Shown: positions 6,933 to 15,274 of the stretch, piece by piece
Layout of the letters: each line of letters starts with the position of its first letter
Position numbering within the stretch: position 1 is the first letter of the stretch
DNA from: Afifellaceae bacterium
GTDB lineage: Bacteria; Pseudomonadota; Alphaproteobacteria; Rhizobiales; Afifellaceae
Assembly: GCA_028281235.1 (NCBI GenBank)
Contig: JANQKG010000024.1
Span: 1-64,000, forward strand
Direction: 5' to 3'
Length of the DNA: 64,000 nucleotides
Made by a program: the position numbers and the translations under genes
Notes under the pieces: generated by a model
Database searches by the model: none
The model's input: the letters and a program-made list of their open reading frames with translations, nothing else
Told to the model about the DNA's origin: nothing

Positions 6933-8738
6933 ATGACGCCAATCTTCATCGCTCTGACGGGGCGTGGCGTGGAGACCGCGCGGCGCGCGCGAGACCTGAT
7001 CGGCGGCGCAGTGCATGTCAAAGCGGGCGTGGCGGCGGAACCGGCGGATCACGTCTTTGACGACACGGCGAGCCACCTTCGCGGGCTTTTTGATAACGGC
7101 CGGCCGATGGTCGGTATCTGCGCCGCGGGCATCCTGATCCGTGTGCTGGCGCCGCTCATCACCGAAAAAGGCGGCGAGCCGCCCGTCATTTCGCTGTCGG
7201 AGGACGGCGCGAGCATCGTGCCACTTCTCGGCGGCCATCGCGGCGGCAACGATCTGGCGCGTGCGCTTGCTGACGCACTGAATGGCCACGCGGCGATCAC
7301 GACGGCCGGCGACACAATGTTCGGCGTGGCGCTCGATGCGCCGCCCGCCGGCTGGACGCTGGCCAATCCGGATGCCGCCAAGCCGGTGATGGCGGCGCTT
7401 TTGAACGGCACTTCGGCGCGGCTGGAGGGTCACGCGCCGTGGCTCGCGAAGAGCCGCATCCCGTTCAGCGATGACGGCGATGTGCGGCTTGTCGCAACTA
7501 CGCAGTCGATTGAGGATACAGGTCTCACCCTTATCTATCACCCGCAAAAACTCGCCGTCGGCATGGGCTGCGAGCGCGACGCCGATCCGCAGGAAGCCAT
7601 CGCGCTTCTGGAGCGCACACTTGCCGAAGCCGGGCTGGCACCCGCAGCGGTGGCGCTTGTTGCCTCGCTCGACCTCAAGGCCGATGAGCCCGCCATACAT
7701 GCAGCGGCGGAACGGCTCGGCGTTCCGGCGCGTTTCTTCTCAGCCGATCGCCTGGAGGCGGAGACGCCGCGTCTGCAAACACCCTCGGAGATCGTGTTCC
7801 GCGAGGTCGGATGCCACGGCGTGGCGGAAGGCGCAGCACTTGCAGCAGCGGGTTCGGAGGGCTCGTTGGTTGTCGCCAAGCAGAAAAGCGCACGTGTCAC
7901 CTGCGCAATCGCCGAGGCGCCCGACATCATCGATCCTGCAAGCGTCGGGCGCGCGCGCGGCAGGCTTGCGATCATTGGTGTCGGCCCCGGCGCAAAGGAC
8001 TGGCTGACGCCGGAGGCGCGGCACCTGCTTGAAACGAGCGATGCGGCTGTCGGCTATGCGCTCTATCTCGATCTCGTGGCGAACCACATCGCCCACACGG
8101 AGCGTTTCGACTCAGCGCTCGGCGCAGAGGAGGCGCGCGTGCGGCAAGCCCTCGCCCTGGCGGCGGAGGGCCGATCGGTGGCGCTCGTCTCGTCGGGCGA
8201 TGCCGGCATCTATGCCATGGCGACGCTGGCGTTCGAATGTCTCGACACGCGCGATATTCCCGACGCGACGCGGCGTGTGGAGATCGTCGTGGTGCCCGGC
8301 ATCTCTGCCATGCAAGCGGCAGCGGCGCGCGCCGGCGCACCGCTTGGCCATGATTTCTGCGCCATCTCGCTCTCAGACCTGCTCACACCTTGGGAGACGA
8401 TCGAAGCGCGCATTCGCGCTGCTGCGGAAGGCGACTTCGTCATCGCCTTTTACAATCCGGTCTCGGCGCGGCGGCGGACGCAATTGGCGGAAGCCAAGGC
8501 CATTCTTCTCCACCACCGGCCGCCCGACACGCCGGTGATCCTTGCCCGCAATCTCGGGCGCAACGGGGAGGCGGTCACGAGCGTGCCGCTTCACGCGCTC
8601 TCGATCGATGCGGTGGATATGCTGACGCTCGTCATTGTCGGCGCGTCGACGACGCGGCAGGTCGCAGCCGCCGGCCGCACCTGGACCTACACGCCGCGCG
8701 GCTACGACAAGAAGCGCCATGCCGACGCGGCGGAATAG
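6933..8738 (+). CDS. cobJ: CbiG-CobJ fusion: cobalt-precorrin-5A hydrolase plus precorrin-3B C17-methyltransferase
   Basis: This 601-residue protein joins two enzymes. Residues 1 to about 320 are CbiG-like: an N-terminal PIFIALTGRGVETARR, the central SLSEDGASIVPLLGGHRGGN and a C-terminal domain starting YHPQKLAVGMGCER. CbiG opens the ring-A lactone and releases acetaldehyde in the anaerobic pathway. From about residue 345 a CobJ/CbiH tetrapyrrole methylase begins (IIGVGPGAKDWLTPEA, VSSGDAGIYAMA, VVPGISAMQAAAARAG). CbiH ring contraction produces the lactone that CbiG opens, so fusing consecutive activities makes sense. No CobG is present in the window. Confidence 0.93.
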   Translation: MTPIFIALTGRGVETARRARDLIGGAVHVKAGVAAEPADHVFDDTASHLRGLFDNGRPMVGICAAGILIRVLAPLITEKGGEPPVISLSEDGASIVPLLGGHRGGNDLARALADALNGHAAITTAGDTMFGVALDAPPAGWTLANPDAAKPVMAALLNGTSARLEGHAPWLAKSRIPFSDDGDVRLVATTQSIEDTGLTLIYHPQKLAVGMGCERDADPQEAIALLERTLAEAGLAPAAVALVASLDLKADEPAIHAAAERLGVPARFFSADRLEAETPRLQTPSEIVFREVGCHGVAEGAALAAAGSEGSLVVAKQKSARVTCAIAEAPDIIDPASVGRARGRLAIIGVGPGAKDWLTPEARHLLETSDAAVGYALYLDLVANHIAHTERFDSALGAEEARVRQALALAAEGRSVALVSSGDAGIYAMATLAFECLDTRDIPDATRRVEIVVVPGISAMQAAAARAGAPLGHDFCAISLSDLLTPWETIEARIRAAAEGDFVIAFYNPVSARRRTQLAEAKAILLHHRPPDTPVILARNLGRNGEAVTSVPLHALSIDAVDMLTLVIVGASTTRQVAAAGRTWTYTPRGYDKKRHADAAE

Positions 8739-8800
8739 AGGCAGGTCACAACCCGTTGGTCTCCTGTCCTTTCCGGGGAGGAGACGCAGCGCACACGTCG

Positions 8801-8917
8801 TGCCCCTTCATCCTGTCCTTCGAGGCTTCTTTCGCCCTCATCCTGAGGTGCGAGGGCCAGAGGCCCGAGCCTCGACGGGGCGAAAGAAGCACCTCAGGAT
8901 GAGGGATGAAGGGGCGA
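8801..8917. repeat. Long imperfect palindromic repeat (E)
   Basis: The segment starts CCCCTTCATCCT and ends AGGATGAGGGATGAAGGGG. The inner arms TTCTTTCGCCC...GGGGCGAAAGAA and CCTCATCCTGAGGTG...CACCTCAGGATGAGG pair to form a long hairpin. It is non-coding and typical of alphaproteobacterial intergenic palindromes. No second copy is seen in this window. Confidence 0.75.
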
Positions 8918-8944
8918 TCGCCACCGCAGCGAGCTCGCAGCCGA

Positions 8945-9010
8945 CCCCCACCCGGATTTTCGTCCCTCGCTTCGCTCGGCGAAAATCCGACCTCCCCGCA
9001 AGGGGGAGGT
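8945..9010. repeat. Palindromic repeat (F) that supplies the cobM ribosome-binding site
   Basis: Two stacked hairpins are visible: GGATTTTCG...CGAAAATCC, then CCTCCCC-GCAAG-GGGGAGG. The final GGGGAGG lies nine bases upstream of ATG 9018, so a repeat appears to provide the Shine-Dalgarno sequence of cobM and could hide it in a hairpin. Confidence 0.6.
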
Positions 9011-9017
9011 GCGGCCC

Positions 9018-9812
9018 ATGCCAGGACGATCGGCCAACGCCATGAGCGCCATGGTGCACTTCATCGGCGCGGGGCCGGGCGCGGCGGACCTCATCACCGT
9101 GCGCGGACTGAGGCTCATCCAAAGCGCACCGGTCTGTCTCTATGCGGGCTCGCTGGTACCGACGGAGATCGTCGCCGCAGCGCCTGAGGGCGCACGCGTG
9201 CTCGACACCGCGTCGATGACGCTCGACGCGATCATCGCGGAGATGGAAGCGGCGGTTGCCGCAGGCAAGGACGTGGCGCGCGTCCATTCCGGCGATCCTT
9301 CGCTCTATGGTGCGATCGCGGAGCAGATGCGCCGGCTCGATGCGCTCGGCATTGCCTACGATATCACGCCGGGCGTGCCGGCTTTTGCCGCCGCGGCGGC
9401 CGCGCTTCACCGCGAGCTGACCATTCCCGAAGTGACTCAGACGGTGATCCTCACCCGAACGGCCATGAAATCCTCCGCCATGCCGGAGGGCGAGGACCTG
9501 GCGACGCTCGCCCGCTCCGGCGCGACCTTGGTCATTCATCTCTCGGTGCGGAATCTTCTGGAGGTGGAGCGACAGCTCACGCCACTTTATGGCGGCGACT
9601 GCCCGGTGATTGTCGCCTATCGGGTTGGCTGGCCCGACGAGCGCTTCATCCACGGCATGCTCTGCGACATCCGTGACAAAGTGCGGGCGGCAAAGATCAC
9701 GCGCACGGCGCTGGTCTTTGTCGGACGCGCACTGGCGGAAACGGACTTTCGCGACTCCGCGCTTTACGATTCGGCGCATGCGCATGTCTTGCGGCCGGAA
9801 CGGAAGGCATAG
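9018..9812 (+). CDS. cobM: Precorrin-4 C11-methyltransferase CobM/CbiF
   Basis: CobM methylates C11 of (cobalt-)precorrin-4. The 264-residue protein shows MVHFIGAGPGAADLITVRG, the glycine-rich VHSGDPSLYGAIAEQ, ITPGVPAFAAAAAAL and TQTVILTR, all characteristic of CobM/CbiF. I chose ATG 9018 for its GGGGAGG nine bases upstream. ATG 9042 or 9051 would match the conserved N-terminus more closely but lack a Shine-Dalgarno sequence. The gene is separated from cobJ by two palindromic repeats (280 bases), so it may depend on read-through. Confidence 0.93.
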   Translation: MPGRSANAMSAMVHFIGAGPGAADLITVRGLRLIQSAPVCLYAGSLVPTEIVAAAPEGARVLDTASMTLDAIIAEMEAAVAAGKDVARVHSGDPSLYGAIAEQMRRLDALGIAYDITPGVPAFAAAAAALHRELTIPEVTQTVILTRTAMKSSAMPEGEDLATLARSGATLVIHLSVRNLLEVERQLTPLYGGDCPVIVAYRVGWPDERFIHGMLCDIRDKVRAAKITRTALVFVGRALAETDFRDSALYDSAHAHVLRPERKA

Positions 9813-9823
9813 CGCGTGTTCTA

Positions 9824-9930
9824 CAGCATGATCCCGAAAAGTGGACACCATCTTTTCGGATAAGATCATGCTGCAGCAAAGAGATAGTGCCTTTTCCATT
9901 CTGATTCCATCAGAATGGAAAAGGCACTAT
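9824..9930. repeat. Rhizobial-type intergenic repeat, copy A2 (inverted)
   Basis: The element reads AGCATGATCCCGAAAAGTGG...CGGATAAGATCATGCT. It is followed by a 47-base perfect palindrome with a 3-base loop (9884-9930) whose core ATTCTGAT...ATCAGAAT matches copies A1 and A4. It has the opposite orientation to A1 and lies just after the cobM stop, between two convergent transcripts, so it could act as a transcription end. Confidence 0.85.
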
Positions 9931-9933
9931 TCT

Positions 9934-10052
9934 GTCGTCATTGCCGTCCCGGACCTGATCCGGGATCGGACCCGGCAATCCACTCCGACCGCGCTTCGCC
10001 GAGGAGATGGGCTCAGTGATGAATGCCCGGATTAGGTCCGGGCATGACGACG
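9934..10052. repeat. Palindromic repeat, copy D1
   Basis: Outer arms GTCGTCATTGCCGTCCCGGA and GTCCGGGCATGACGACGG pair. The inner part includes CCTGATCCGGGATCGG and a GGCAATCCACTCC-like stretch. A related copy with the same arms is at 41482-41585. No coding potential is seen. The remaining bases to the cobB stop (10053-10116) contain only a short CTCCCCCTCCCGCGCGGCGAG stretch. Confidence 0.75.
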
Positions 10053-10116
10053 GCAAAAGCGTCCATCTGTCTTTGCACCTCTCCCCCTCCCGCGCGGCGA
10101 GAGAAGGCGCCGCGTG

Positions 10117-11424
10117 CTACATCGCGTCGATCACATGCGCGAAGGAGCCCATCACCCGACTGCGGCGGAGGCCGATCGGACCGAGCGTTGTGCCTGCCGC
10201 ATCCTCTGCATCGAACAACCGGTCGCCGTCGCCTTCACTCACTATGCGTGCGAAGTGGAATTCGTGTGCGGCGAGCGTAACGCTCCAGGGCAGGTCACCG
10301 ATCGGACGCAGAACGCGATAACCGAGATGCAGCGCCTTGTCCGCAAAGCTCGTGACGAGCGGCAGCAGGCCGAGCATGGGATGCTCGGTTCCGTCCGCAT
10401 CGGTGAGGCTTTCGCCGAGCACCATGTAGCCGCCGCATTCGCCATAGATCAGCGCGCCGCGCTCGGTTGCGGCGTGGATGCTTTCGCGGAAGCGGCGCGC
10501 CGCGGCGATGGCGCCGGCGGAGAGCTCCGGATAGCCGCCAGGCAGGAAAACGGCGTCGGCGCCCTCCGCCGGACCTTCATCAGCGAGCGGCGAGAAGAAC
10601 ACGATCTCCGCCCCGGCGTCGCGCCAGTCCTGAAGCATGTGTGGATAGGCGAAGGCGAAGGCTACGTCCCGCGCCACAGCGATCTTTTGGCCGAGCGGCG
10701 GCAGTGTTTCTGCGTCGCCTGCCTGACCCGAGATTGATGCAGCCGCCTTCGTGATCGCATCCAGGTCACAGCCTTCCGCCACGAGTGCGCCGGCGTGCGC
10801 GATCTTAGCGCTGAGATCGGCGTGCTCCTCCGCCTGCACGAGACCGAGATGCCGTGAGGCGATCGCAATGGCGGATTCGCGCCGCACCAAGCCGAGAAGC
10901 GGCACGGACGCGCGGGCAAACCCCTCGCGGATGAGGGCAGCATGGCGCTCCGAGGCGACCTGATTGACGATGGCGCCGGCGACCTCAAAGCCGTCGGCCA
11001 GTCGTGCAAAGCCCTCCGCGATCGCCGCCGCACTTTGCGCCAGGCCGGCGGCGCTGATGACGAGAAGCACCGGCAGGCCGGTCGCGGTGGCGAGCGCGGC
11101 CGTCGACCCTGCCCCGCCGGAGCCACCGTCATAGAGCCCCATCACGCCTTCAACGACGACGATGTCGGCGCCGGCGGCGTGGCGTGCCAGACGCGGGTGC
11201 AGAAGGTCGTGGCGCATCGCCCAAGGATCGAGATTGATGACCGGCGCGCCGCTGGCCGCTTCAAGAAAGCGCGGGTCGATATAGTCCGGCCCGCATTTTG
11301 CCGCGGCGACGGTCATGCCGCGATCGCGAAGCGCGGCGATCAGGCCGAGCGAAACGAGCGTCTTGCCGGAATGACTGCTCGCGCCGGCGACGATCAGGCC
11401 CAAAGGCCGCACGGCATGAATCAT
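10117..11424 (-). CDS. cobB: Cobyrinate a,c-diamide synthase CobB/CbiA
   Basis: This ATP- and glutamine-dependent enzyme amidates the a and c carboxylates of (hydrogeno)cobyrinic acid. The 435-residue protein starts with a dethiobiotin-synthetase-like P-loop (VAGASSHSGKT) and KCGPDYIDPRF. It ends with a class I glutamine amidotransferase domain whose nucleophile lies in YGECGGYMVLGE and whose histidine lies in AAHEFHF. The start overlaps the cobA stop by four bases on the minus strand, so cobA and cobB form one transcript divergent from cbiD. Confidence 0.95.
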   Translation of the reverse strand: MIHAVRPLGLIVAGASSHSGKTLVSLGLIAALRDRGMTVAAAKCGPDYIDPRFLEAASGAPVINLDPWAMRHDLLHPRLARHAAGADIVVVEGVMGLYDGGSGGAGSTAALATATGLPVLLVISAAGLAQSAAAIAEGFARLADGFEVAGAIVNQVASERHAALIREGFARASVPLLGLVRRESAIAIASRHLGLVQAEEHADLSAKIAHAGALVAEGCDLDAITKAAASISGQAGDAETLPPLGQKIAVARDVAFAFAYPHMLQDWRDAGAEIVFFSPLADEGPAEGADAVFLPGGYPELSAGAIAAARRFRESIHAATERGALIYGECGGYMVLGESLTDADGTEHPMLGLLPLVTSFADKALHLGYRVLRPIGDLPWSVTLAAHEFHFARIVSEGDGDRLFDAEDAAGTTLGPIGLRRSRVMGSFAHVIDAM

Positions 11425-12281
11425 GCGCTCTTGCCGCGCGCCTCACTCGCCCGCAGGCCGAGCGGATCGGCGACCAGCTCACGTCCGGTCAAAGCGCCGA
11501 CCCAATCCAGCGCCGCGCGGAGGCGCACCACTTCGCCGATTACAACAATCGCCGGCGGCTCCACGCCGCTCAATGTCAGATCGGCCGCGGCGGCGCCCAG
11601 CGTCGTCTCCAGAACTTTTTGCGCGCCGGTCGTCGCGCTGACCACGATCGCCGTGGGTTCCGTCGGCACACGGCCGGCCGCAATCAGTGCGGCACTGATC
11701 GGCTTCAGATGCTTCAGCGCCATATACATGACGATGACCGGCGCGCCTCGCGCCACGCCGACCCAATCGATGGAAGACGGCGTGAGGCCGGTCTGGTCGT
11801 GGCCGGTGAGGAACGTCACGGCATGATTGACGTCACGATGCGTCACGGGAATGCCGGCATAGGCAAGGCCGCCAATCCCCGCCGATACGCCCGGCACAAT
11901 GCGGAAGGAGATGCCGGCCTCCACAAGCGCCAGCGCTTCCTCGCCGCCGCGACCGAAGACCAGTGGATCGCCGCCCTTCAGGCGGCAGACGCGTTTTCCG
12001 GCGCGCGCCAGCGACACGAGCTTCAGCGAGATGTCGCGCTGCTTGGGCGACGGCTTGCCGCCGCGCTTACCGGCATATTCGATCGCAGCACCCGGCCGCG
12101 CATAGTCGAGCACGCCTCCGTCGACCAGCGCGTCGTAGACCACCACATCGGCCTGGGCGAGCGCGTTCACCGCGTGCAGCGTCATAAGCCCGGGGTCGCC
12201 GGGGCCGGCGCCGACCAGCCACACCCAGCCCGGCTCGAATGCGGGCAGGCCGTCAAGAAGCGCGTCGCGGCGTTCGATCAT
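11421..12281 (-). CDS. cobA: Uroporphyrinogen-III C-methyltransferase (SUMT)
   Basis: CobA methylates uroporphyrinogen III at C2 and C7 to give precorrin-2, the first committed step. The 286-residue protein has WLVGAGPGDPGLMTLHAV, VVYDALV, RLKGGDPLVFGRGGEE, VVPGVSAGIGGLAYAGIP and VTFLTGH, a complete SUMT signature. It is the short form without a CysG dehydrogenase/ferrochelatase domain. Precorrin-2 oxidation, which CbiX needs, must therefore be done by a protein outside the window. The ATG (12279-12281) overlaps a possible upstream start of the divergent cbiD. Confidence 0.95.
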   Translation of the reverse strand: MIERRDALLDGLPAFEPGWVWLVGAGPGDPGLMTLHAVNALAQADVVVYDALVDGGVLDYARPGAAIEYAGKRGGKPSPKQRDISLKLVSLARAGKRVCRLKGGDPLVFGRGGEEALALVEAGISFRIVPGVSAGIGGLAYAGIPVTHRDVNHAVTFLTGHDQTGLTPSSIDWVGVARGAPVIVMYMALKHLKPISAALIAAGRVPTEPTAIVVSATTGAQKVLETTLGAAAADLTLSGVEPPAIVVIGEVVRLRAALDWVGALTGRELVADPLGLRASEARGKSA

Positions 12282-12327
12282 GCCGTCCTTCTATCCGGGC
12301 AGCGGCCGCGCGGCTATAGGTTCGCGT

Positions 12328-13446
12328 ATGCCGGACCCCGCCACACGACCGTCCAGGGGCCGCCCGAACGACCGGCCGCTGCGCCGCGGCTGGACCACCG
12401 GCGCCTGCGCTACGGCCGCCGCGAAAGCGGCGTTCCAGGCATGCCTCACGGGCGAATTTCCCGATCCGGTGACGATCCGCCTGCCGCGCGGCCAGACCCC
12501 GGCCTTTGCGCTCTGCCGCACCGCGCGTGAGGCGGATGGCGCCATGGCGAGCATCATCAAGGATGCCGGCGACGACCCCGACGTCACGCATCTGGCGGAG
12601 ATCGTCGCCATTGTGCGGCCGTTGCCAAAGGGGCACGGCGTCTCCTTCAAGGCCGGCGACGGCGTGGGCACCATCACGCGCGCCGGCCTGCCGCTGCCGC
12701 CCGGCGAGCCGGCGATCAATCCCGTCCCGCGGCGCATGATGCGCGAGGCGCTGGAAGAGGCCGCCGCTGCGCATGACGCGTCGCCCGATGCGGAGATTGA
12801 GATTTCGATCCCCGGCGGCGAGGCGCTCGCTGAGAAGACCTGGAACCCGCGGCTGGGGATTATCGGCGGATTGTCGATCCTCGGCACGACAGGCATCGTC
12901 GTGCCGTTCTCCTGCGCGGCGTGGATCCATTCCATCCATCGCGGCATTGATGTGGCGCGCGCCGCCGAGTTGGAGCATGTGGCCGGCTCCACCGGCAACA
13001 CATCGGAGGAAGCCGTGCGCCGGCGCTACGACCTGCCGGATATTGCGCTTCTCGACATGGGGGACTTCGCCGGCGGGCTGCTCAAATATCTGCGCGCCCA
13101 CCCCCTGCCCCGGCTGACGCTTGCCGGCGGCTTCGCCAAAATGTCGAAGCTCGCACAAGGCGCGCTTGATCTTCATTCGGCGCGCTCGCAAGTGGACCAC
13201 GCGTTTCTTGCCGGACTTGCGGAGGCGATCGGCGCCGACGAGCCGCTGGTCGCGGCGATCGGCGCGGCGAACAATGCGGCGGAGGTTCTGGCGCTCGCCG
13301 AGCGGGACGGATTGCCGCTCGCCATGCACATTGCGGAGCGCGCGCGCATCACGGCAAAGAACACACTCGGATCGGCGCCCGTGGCGGTCAATGTGCTGAT
13401 CGTCGACCGCGAGGGGCGCGTGCTGGCAGAGACTCAATATGGCTAG
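12328..13446 (+). CDS. cbiD: Cobalt-precorrin-5B C1-methyltransferase CbiD
   Basis: CbiD carries out the C1 methylation that CobF does in the aerobic pathway. The motif LRRGWTTGACATAAAKAA near the N-terminus is diagnostic. EAINPVPRRMM-like sequence, the NPRLGIIGGLSILGTTGIV block and GNTSEEA follow. I prefer ATG 12328 (372 residues) over ATG 12280, which overlaps the divergent cobA start and adds a non-conserved stretch. Neither has a strong ribosome-binding site. The stop overlaps cobK by eight bases. CbiD indicates the cobalt-early route. Confidence 0.92.
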   Translation: MPDPATRPSRGRPNDRPLRRGWTTGACATAAAKAAFQACLTGEFPDPVTIRLPRGQTPAFALCRTAREADGAMASIIKDAGDDPDVTHLAEIVAIVRPLPKGHGVSFKAGDGVGTITRAGLPLPPGEPAINPVPRRMMREALEEAAAAHDASPDAEIEISIPGGEALAEKTWNPRLGIIGGLSILGTTGIVVPFSCAAWIHSIHRGIDVARAAELEHVAGSTGNTSEEAVRRRYDLPDIALLDMGDFAGGLLKYLRAHPLPRLTLAGGFAKMSKLAQGALDLHSARSQVDHAFLAGLAEAIGADEPLVAAIGAANNAAEVLALAERDGLPLAMHIAERARITAKNTLGSAPVAVNVLIVDREGRVLAETQYG

Positions 13447-14200
13447 GCTGCTCATTCTTGGCGGGACTGCGGAAGCGGCGGAACTGGCGGCGCGGCTTGC
13501 CGGCGACGCGCGGCTGGAGACCGTGACCTCGCTTGCCGGTCTTACGCGGCTCCCCAATGTCGGCGCGGGGCGGGTGCGTCGCGGCGGCTTTGGCGGGCCG
13601 GACGGCCTTGCCGCTTTCCTGACCGACGAGGGCTACGATGCGCTCATCGACGCCACGCATCCCTTTGCCGCGCAGATCGCCGCCCATGCGGCGGAGGCCT
13701 CGGAGAAGGCGACGGTACCGCGCGTAAAACTGCTGCGCCCGCCGTTTGAGCGGACTCCACAGGACCGTTTCGTACCAGTCCAGAATGTCCAGGCGGCGGC
13801 CGACGCCTTGCCGGCGGGCGCGCGTGTGTTTGTCGCCGCCGGGCGGCGCGAGGTGGCGCCGTTTGCCGCGCGCCAGGATCTGTGGTGCCTGATCCGCATG
13901 ATCGAGCCGCCGACCGCCGGTGAGCGCCTGCCGCAGGGCGAGGTCATTCTCGGCCGCCCGCCGACCGACCCGGGCGAGGAGGAGCTGCTTCTGAAAGAGC
14001 ATCGGATCGGCTGGATCGTCTCAAAGGATTCCGGTGGGCGGGCTGCCGCCAAGATCATTGCGGCGCGCCGCCTCGGCCTGCCGGTCGTACTGGTGGAGCG
14101 GCCTGAGCCGCCTGCCGGCCCGATCGTGGAGAACGTCGACGCGGTGGTGGCGTGGATTGAGGCGACTTTGTTGAGGAAACGTAGCCCGCATGGAGCGTGA
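13439..14200 (+). CDS. cobK: Precorrin-6A reductase CobK/CbiJ
   Basis: CobK reduces the macrocycle of (cobalt-)precorrin-6A with NAD(P)H. The 253-residue protein begins ARLLILGGTAEAAELAARL and contains the family's DATHPFAAQI, AAGRREVAPFA and VSKDSGG segments. It overlaps cbiD by eight bases and probably shares its transcript. The last residues (KRSPHGA and the stop) are encoded by the start of palindromic repeat B1, which has replaced or extended the original C-terminus. Confidence 0.94.
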   Translation: MARLLILGGTAEAAELAARLAGDARLETVTSLAGLTRLPNVGAGRVRRGGFGGPDGLAAFLTDEGYDALIDATHPFAAQIAAHAAEASEKATVPRVKLLRPPFERTPQDRFVPVQNVQAAADALPAGARVFVAAGRREVAPFAARQDLWCLIRMIEPPTAGERLPQGEVILGRPPTDPGEEELLLKEHRIGWIVSKDSGGRAAAKIIAARRLGLPVVLVERPEPPAGPIVENVDAVVAWIEATLLRKRSPHGA

Positions 14201-14267
14201 GCGAAATGCGGGGACTCACAAGCCGGCGTGGTTCCCCCGGATTACGCTTCGCTCCATCCGGGCTACG
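14180..14267. repeat. Palindromic repeat, copy B1, overlapping the 3' end of cobK
   Basis: The arms CGTAGCCCGCATGGAGCG and CGCTTCGCTCCATCCGGGCTACG pair. The interior GTGAGCGAAATGCGGG...TTCCCCCGGATTACG is shared with copy B2 at 49948-50036. The first 21 bases lie inside the cobK reading frame. Just downstream (about 14280-14312) a short inverted repeat CTAACCTCCC...GGGGAGGGTTA follows. CCCTAACCTCC also occurs after B2. Confidence 0.85.
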
Positions 14268-14340
14268 AGCCTACGGCCCCTAACCTCCCTATTGAGGGGA
14301 GGGTTACAACGGCGTAGCGGGCCTTGCTCGCACCCCACTC

Positions 14341-14465
14341 TCGTTTGTCATCCCGGAAACCGAGCGAAGTGAGGTTGTCCGGGACCCATAACCACCAGGT
14401 CGGCGTGGGTGTTCATGGGTCCCGGTCTCGGCCTTCGGCCGAACCGGGATGACAAACGCGAGGTG
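14341..14465. repeat. Palindromic repeat, copy C1
   Basis: The ends TTTGTCATCCCGG and CCGGGATGACAAA pair. Inside are TGTCCGGGACCCAT and its complement ATGGGTCCCGG plus a small hairpin CGGCCTTCGGCCG. Copy C2 (49786-49942) has the same arms. B and C occur together at both loci, in opposite order. The sequence between B1 and C1 has no coding potential. Confidence 0.85.
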
Positions 14466-14479
14466 TGGCGTAGCCCTCA

Positions 14480-15229
14480 TCAAGCGGCGCGTTGGGCGGC
14501 GATCTCGCGCTTGTCGCGCGCCAGCCATATGTCCAGGAAATTCGATAGCCAGGCGCGGATCGGCGGGTCGTAGCGGAACCAGCCGGCCATGTGCTCCGGC
14601 CGCGATTGCGCCATGGGTAGCGCGAAGCGCTCCGCGCCGCGCACCGTCCAGCGGCAGGCCATGGCGTAGGTCAGCTCGGAGTGGAACTGGATGCCGAAGG
14701 CGGTGTGGTTCACCGAAAAAGCCTGGTTCCTGAAAATGTCACCGCGCGCCAGTAGCGTGGCATCAGCCGGCAGGTCGAAGCCTTCGCGATGCCATTGATA
14801 GACCATGCTCGGCCAATGCATGATTTTGCGGCCCTCCGGCGTGGCGTGCAGCTTGTAGAAGCCCACTTCCGCGCAGCCATGGCGGTGCGCGGAGACCCGG
14901 CTGCCGAGATGCTTGGCGAGCATCTGCGCGCCGAGGCAGATGCCGAGAAACGGCGCGCCCTCCTTCAGCGACAGGCCGATCCAGTCGGTCTCCCGGCGCA
15001 GATAGTCGTCGCTGTCATTGGCGCTCATCGGCCCACCGAAAATGATGGAGCCGGCATGCTTCTCCATCGTGTCGGGCAGCGGGTCGCCGAAACGCGGCTT
15101 GCGGATGTCAAGCTCAAACCCCTTGGCCCTCAGCATGTGTCCGAGCTTGCCGGGGCTGGAGCCCTCCTGATGAAGGACGATGAGGACCTTTTGCGGCTCG
15201 GATTGCGGAGCGGGCGCTTGCTTCTGCAT
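14480..15229 (-). CDS. Class I glutamine amidotransferase-like protein
   Basis: This 249-residue protein has the GATase1 fold. The nucleophile elbow is FLGICLGAQML, preceded by the oxyanion-strand motif IIFGGPMSAND, and the catalytic histidine is in FGIQFHSELT. It resembles stand-alone GMP-synthase-like amidotransferases that deamidate glutamine or gamma-glutamyl compounds. There is no synthetase domain, so the acceptor is unknown. The gene stands alone between repeat C1 and terB. Confidence 0.85.
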   Translation of the reverse strand: MQKQAPAPQSEPQKVLIVLHQEGSSPGKLGHMLRAKGFELDIRKPRFGDPLPDTMEKHAGSIIFGGPMSANDSDDYLRRETDWIGLSLKEGAPFLGICLGAQMLAKHLGSRVSAHRHGCAEVGFYKLHATPEGRKIMHWPSMVYQWHREGFDLPADATLLARGDIFRNQAFSVNHTAFGIQFHSELTYAMACRWTVRGAERFALPMAQSRPEHMAGWFRYDPPIRAWLSNFLDIWLARDKREIAAQRAA

Positions 15230-15274
15230 GGCTAAAGGATGCCGGCGAATCCTCGTGCGTGCAACATGTGCGCG

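Noticed and set aside
8801..10052. CRISPR array or insertion-sequence remnants in the repeat-rich gaps
   Set aside because: Repeats are palindromes with unequal spacing, without regular spacers, transposase sequence or target-site duplications.
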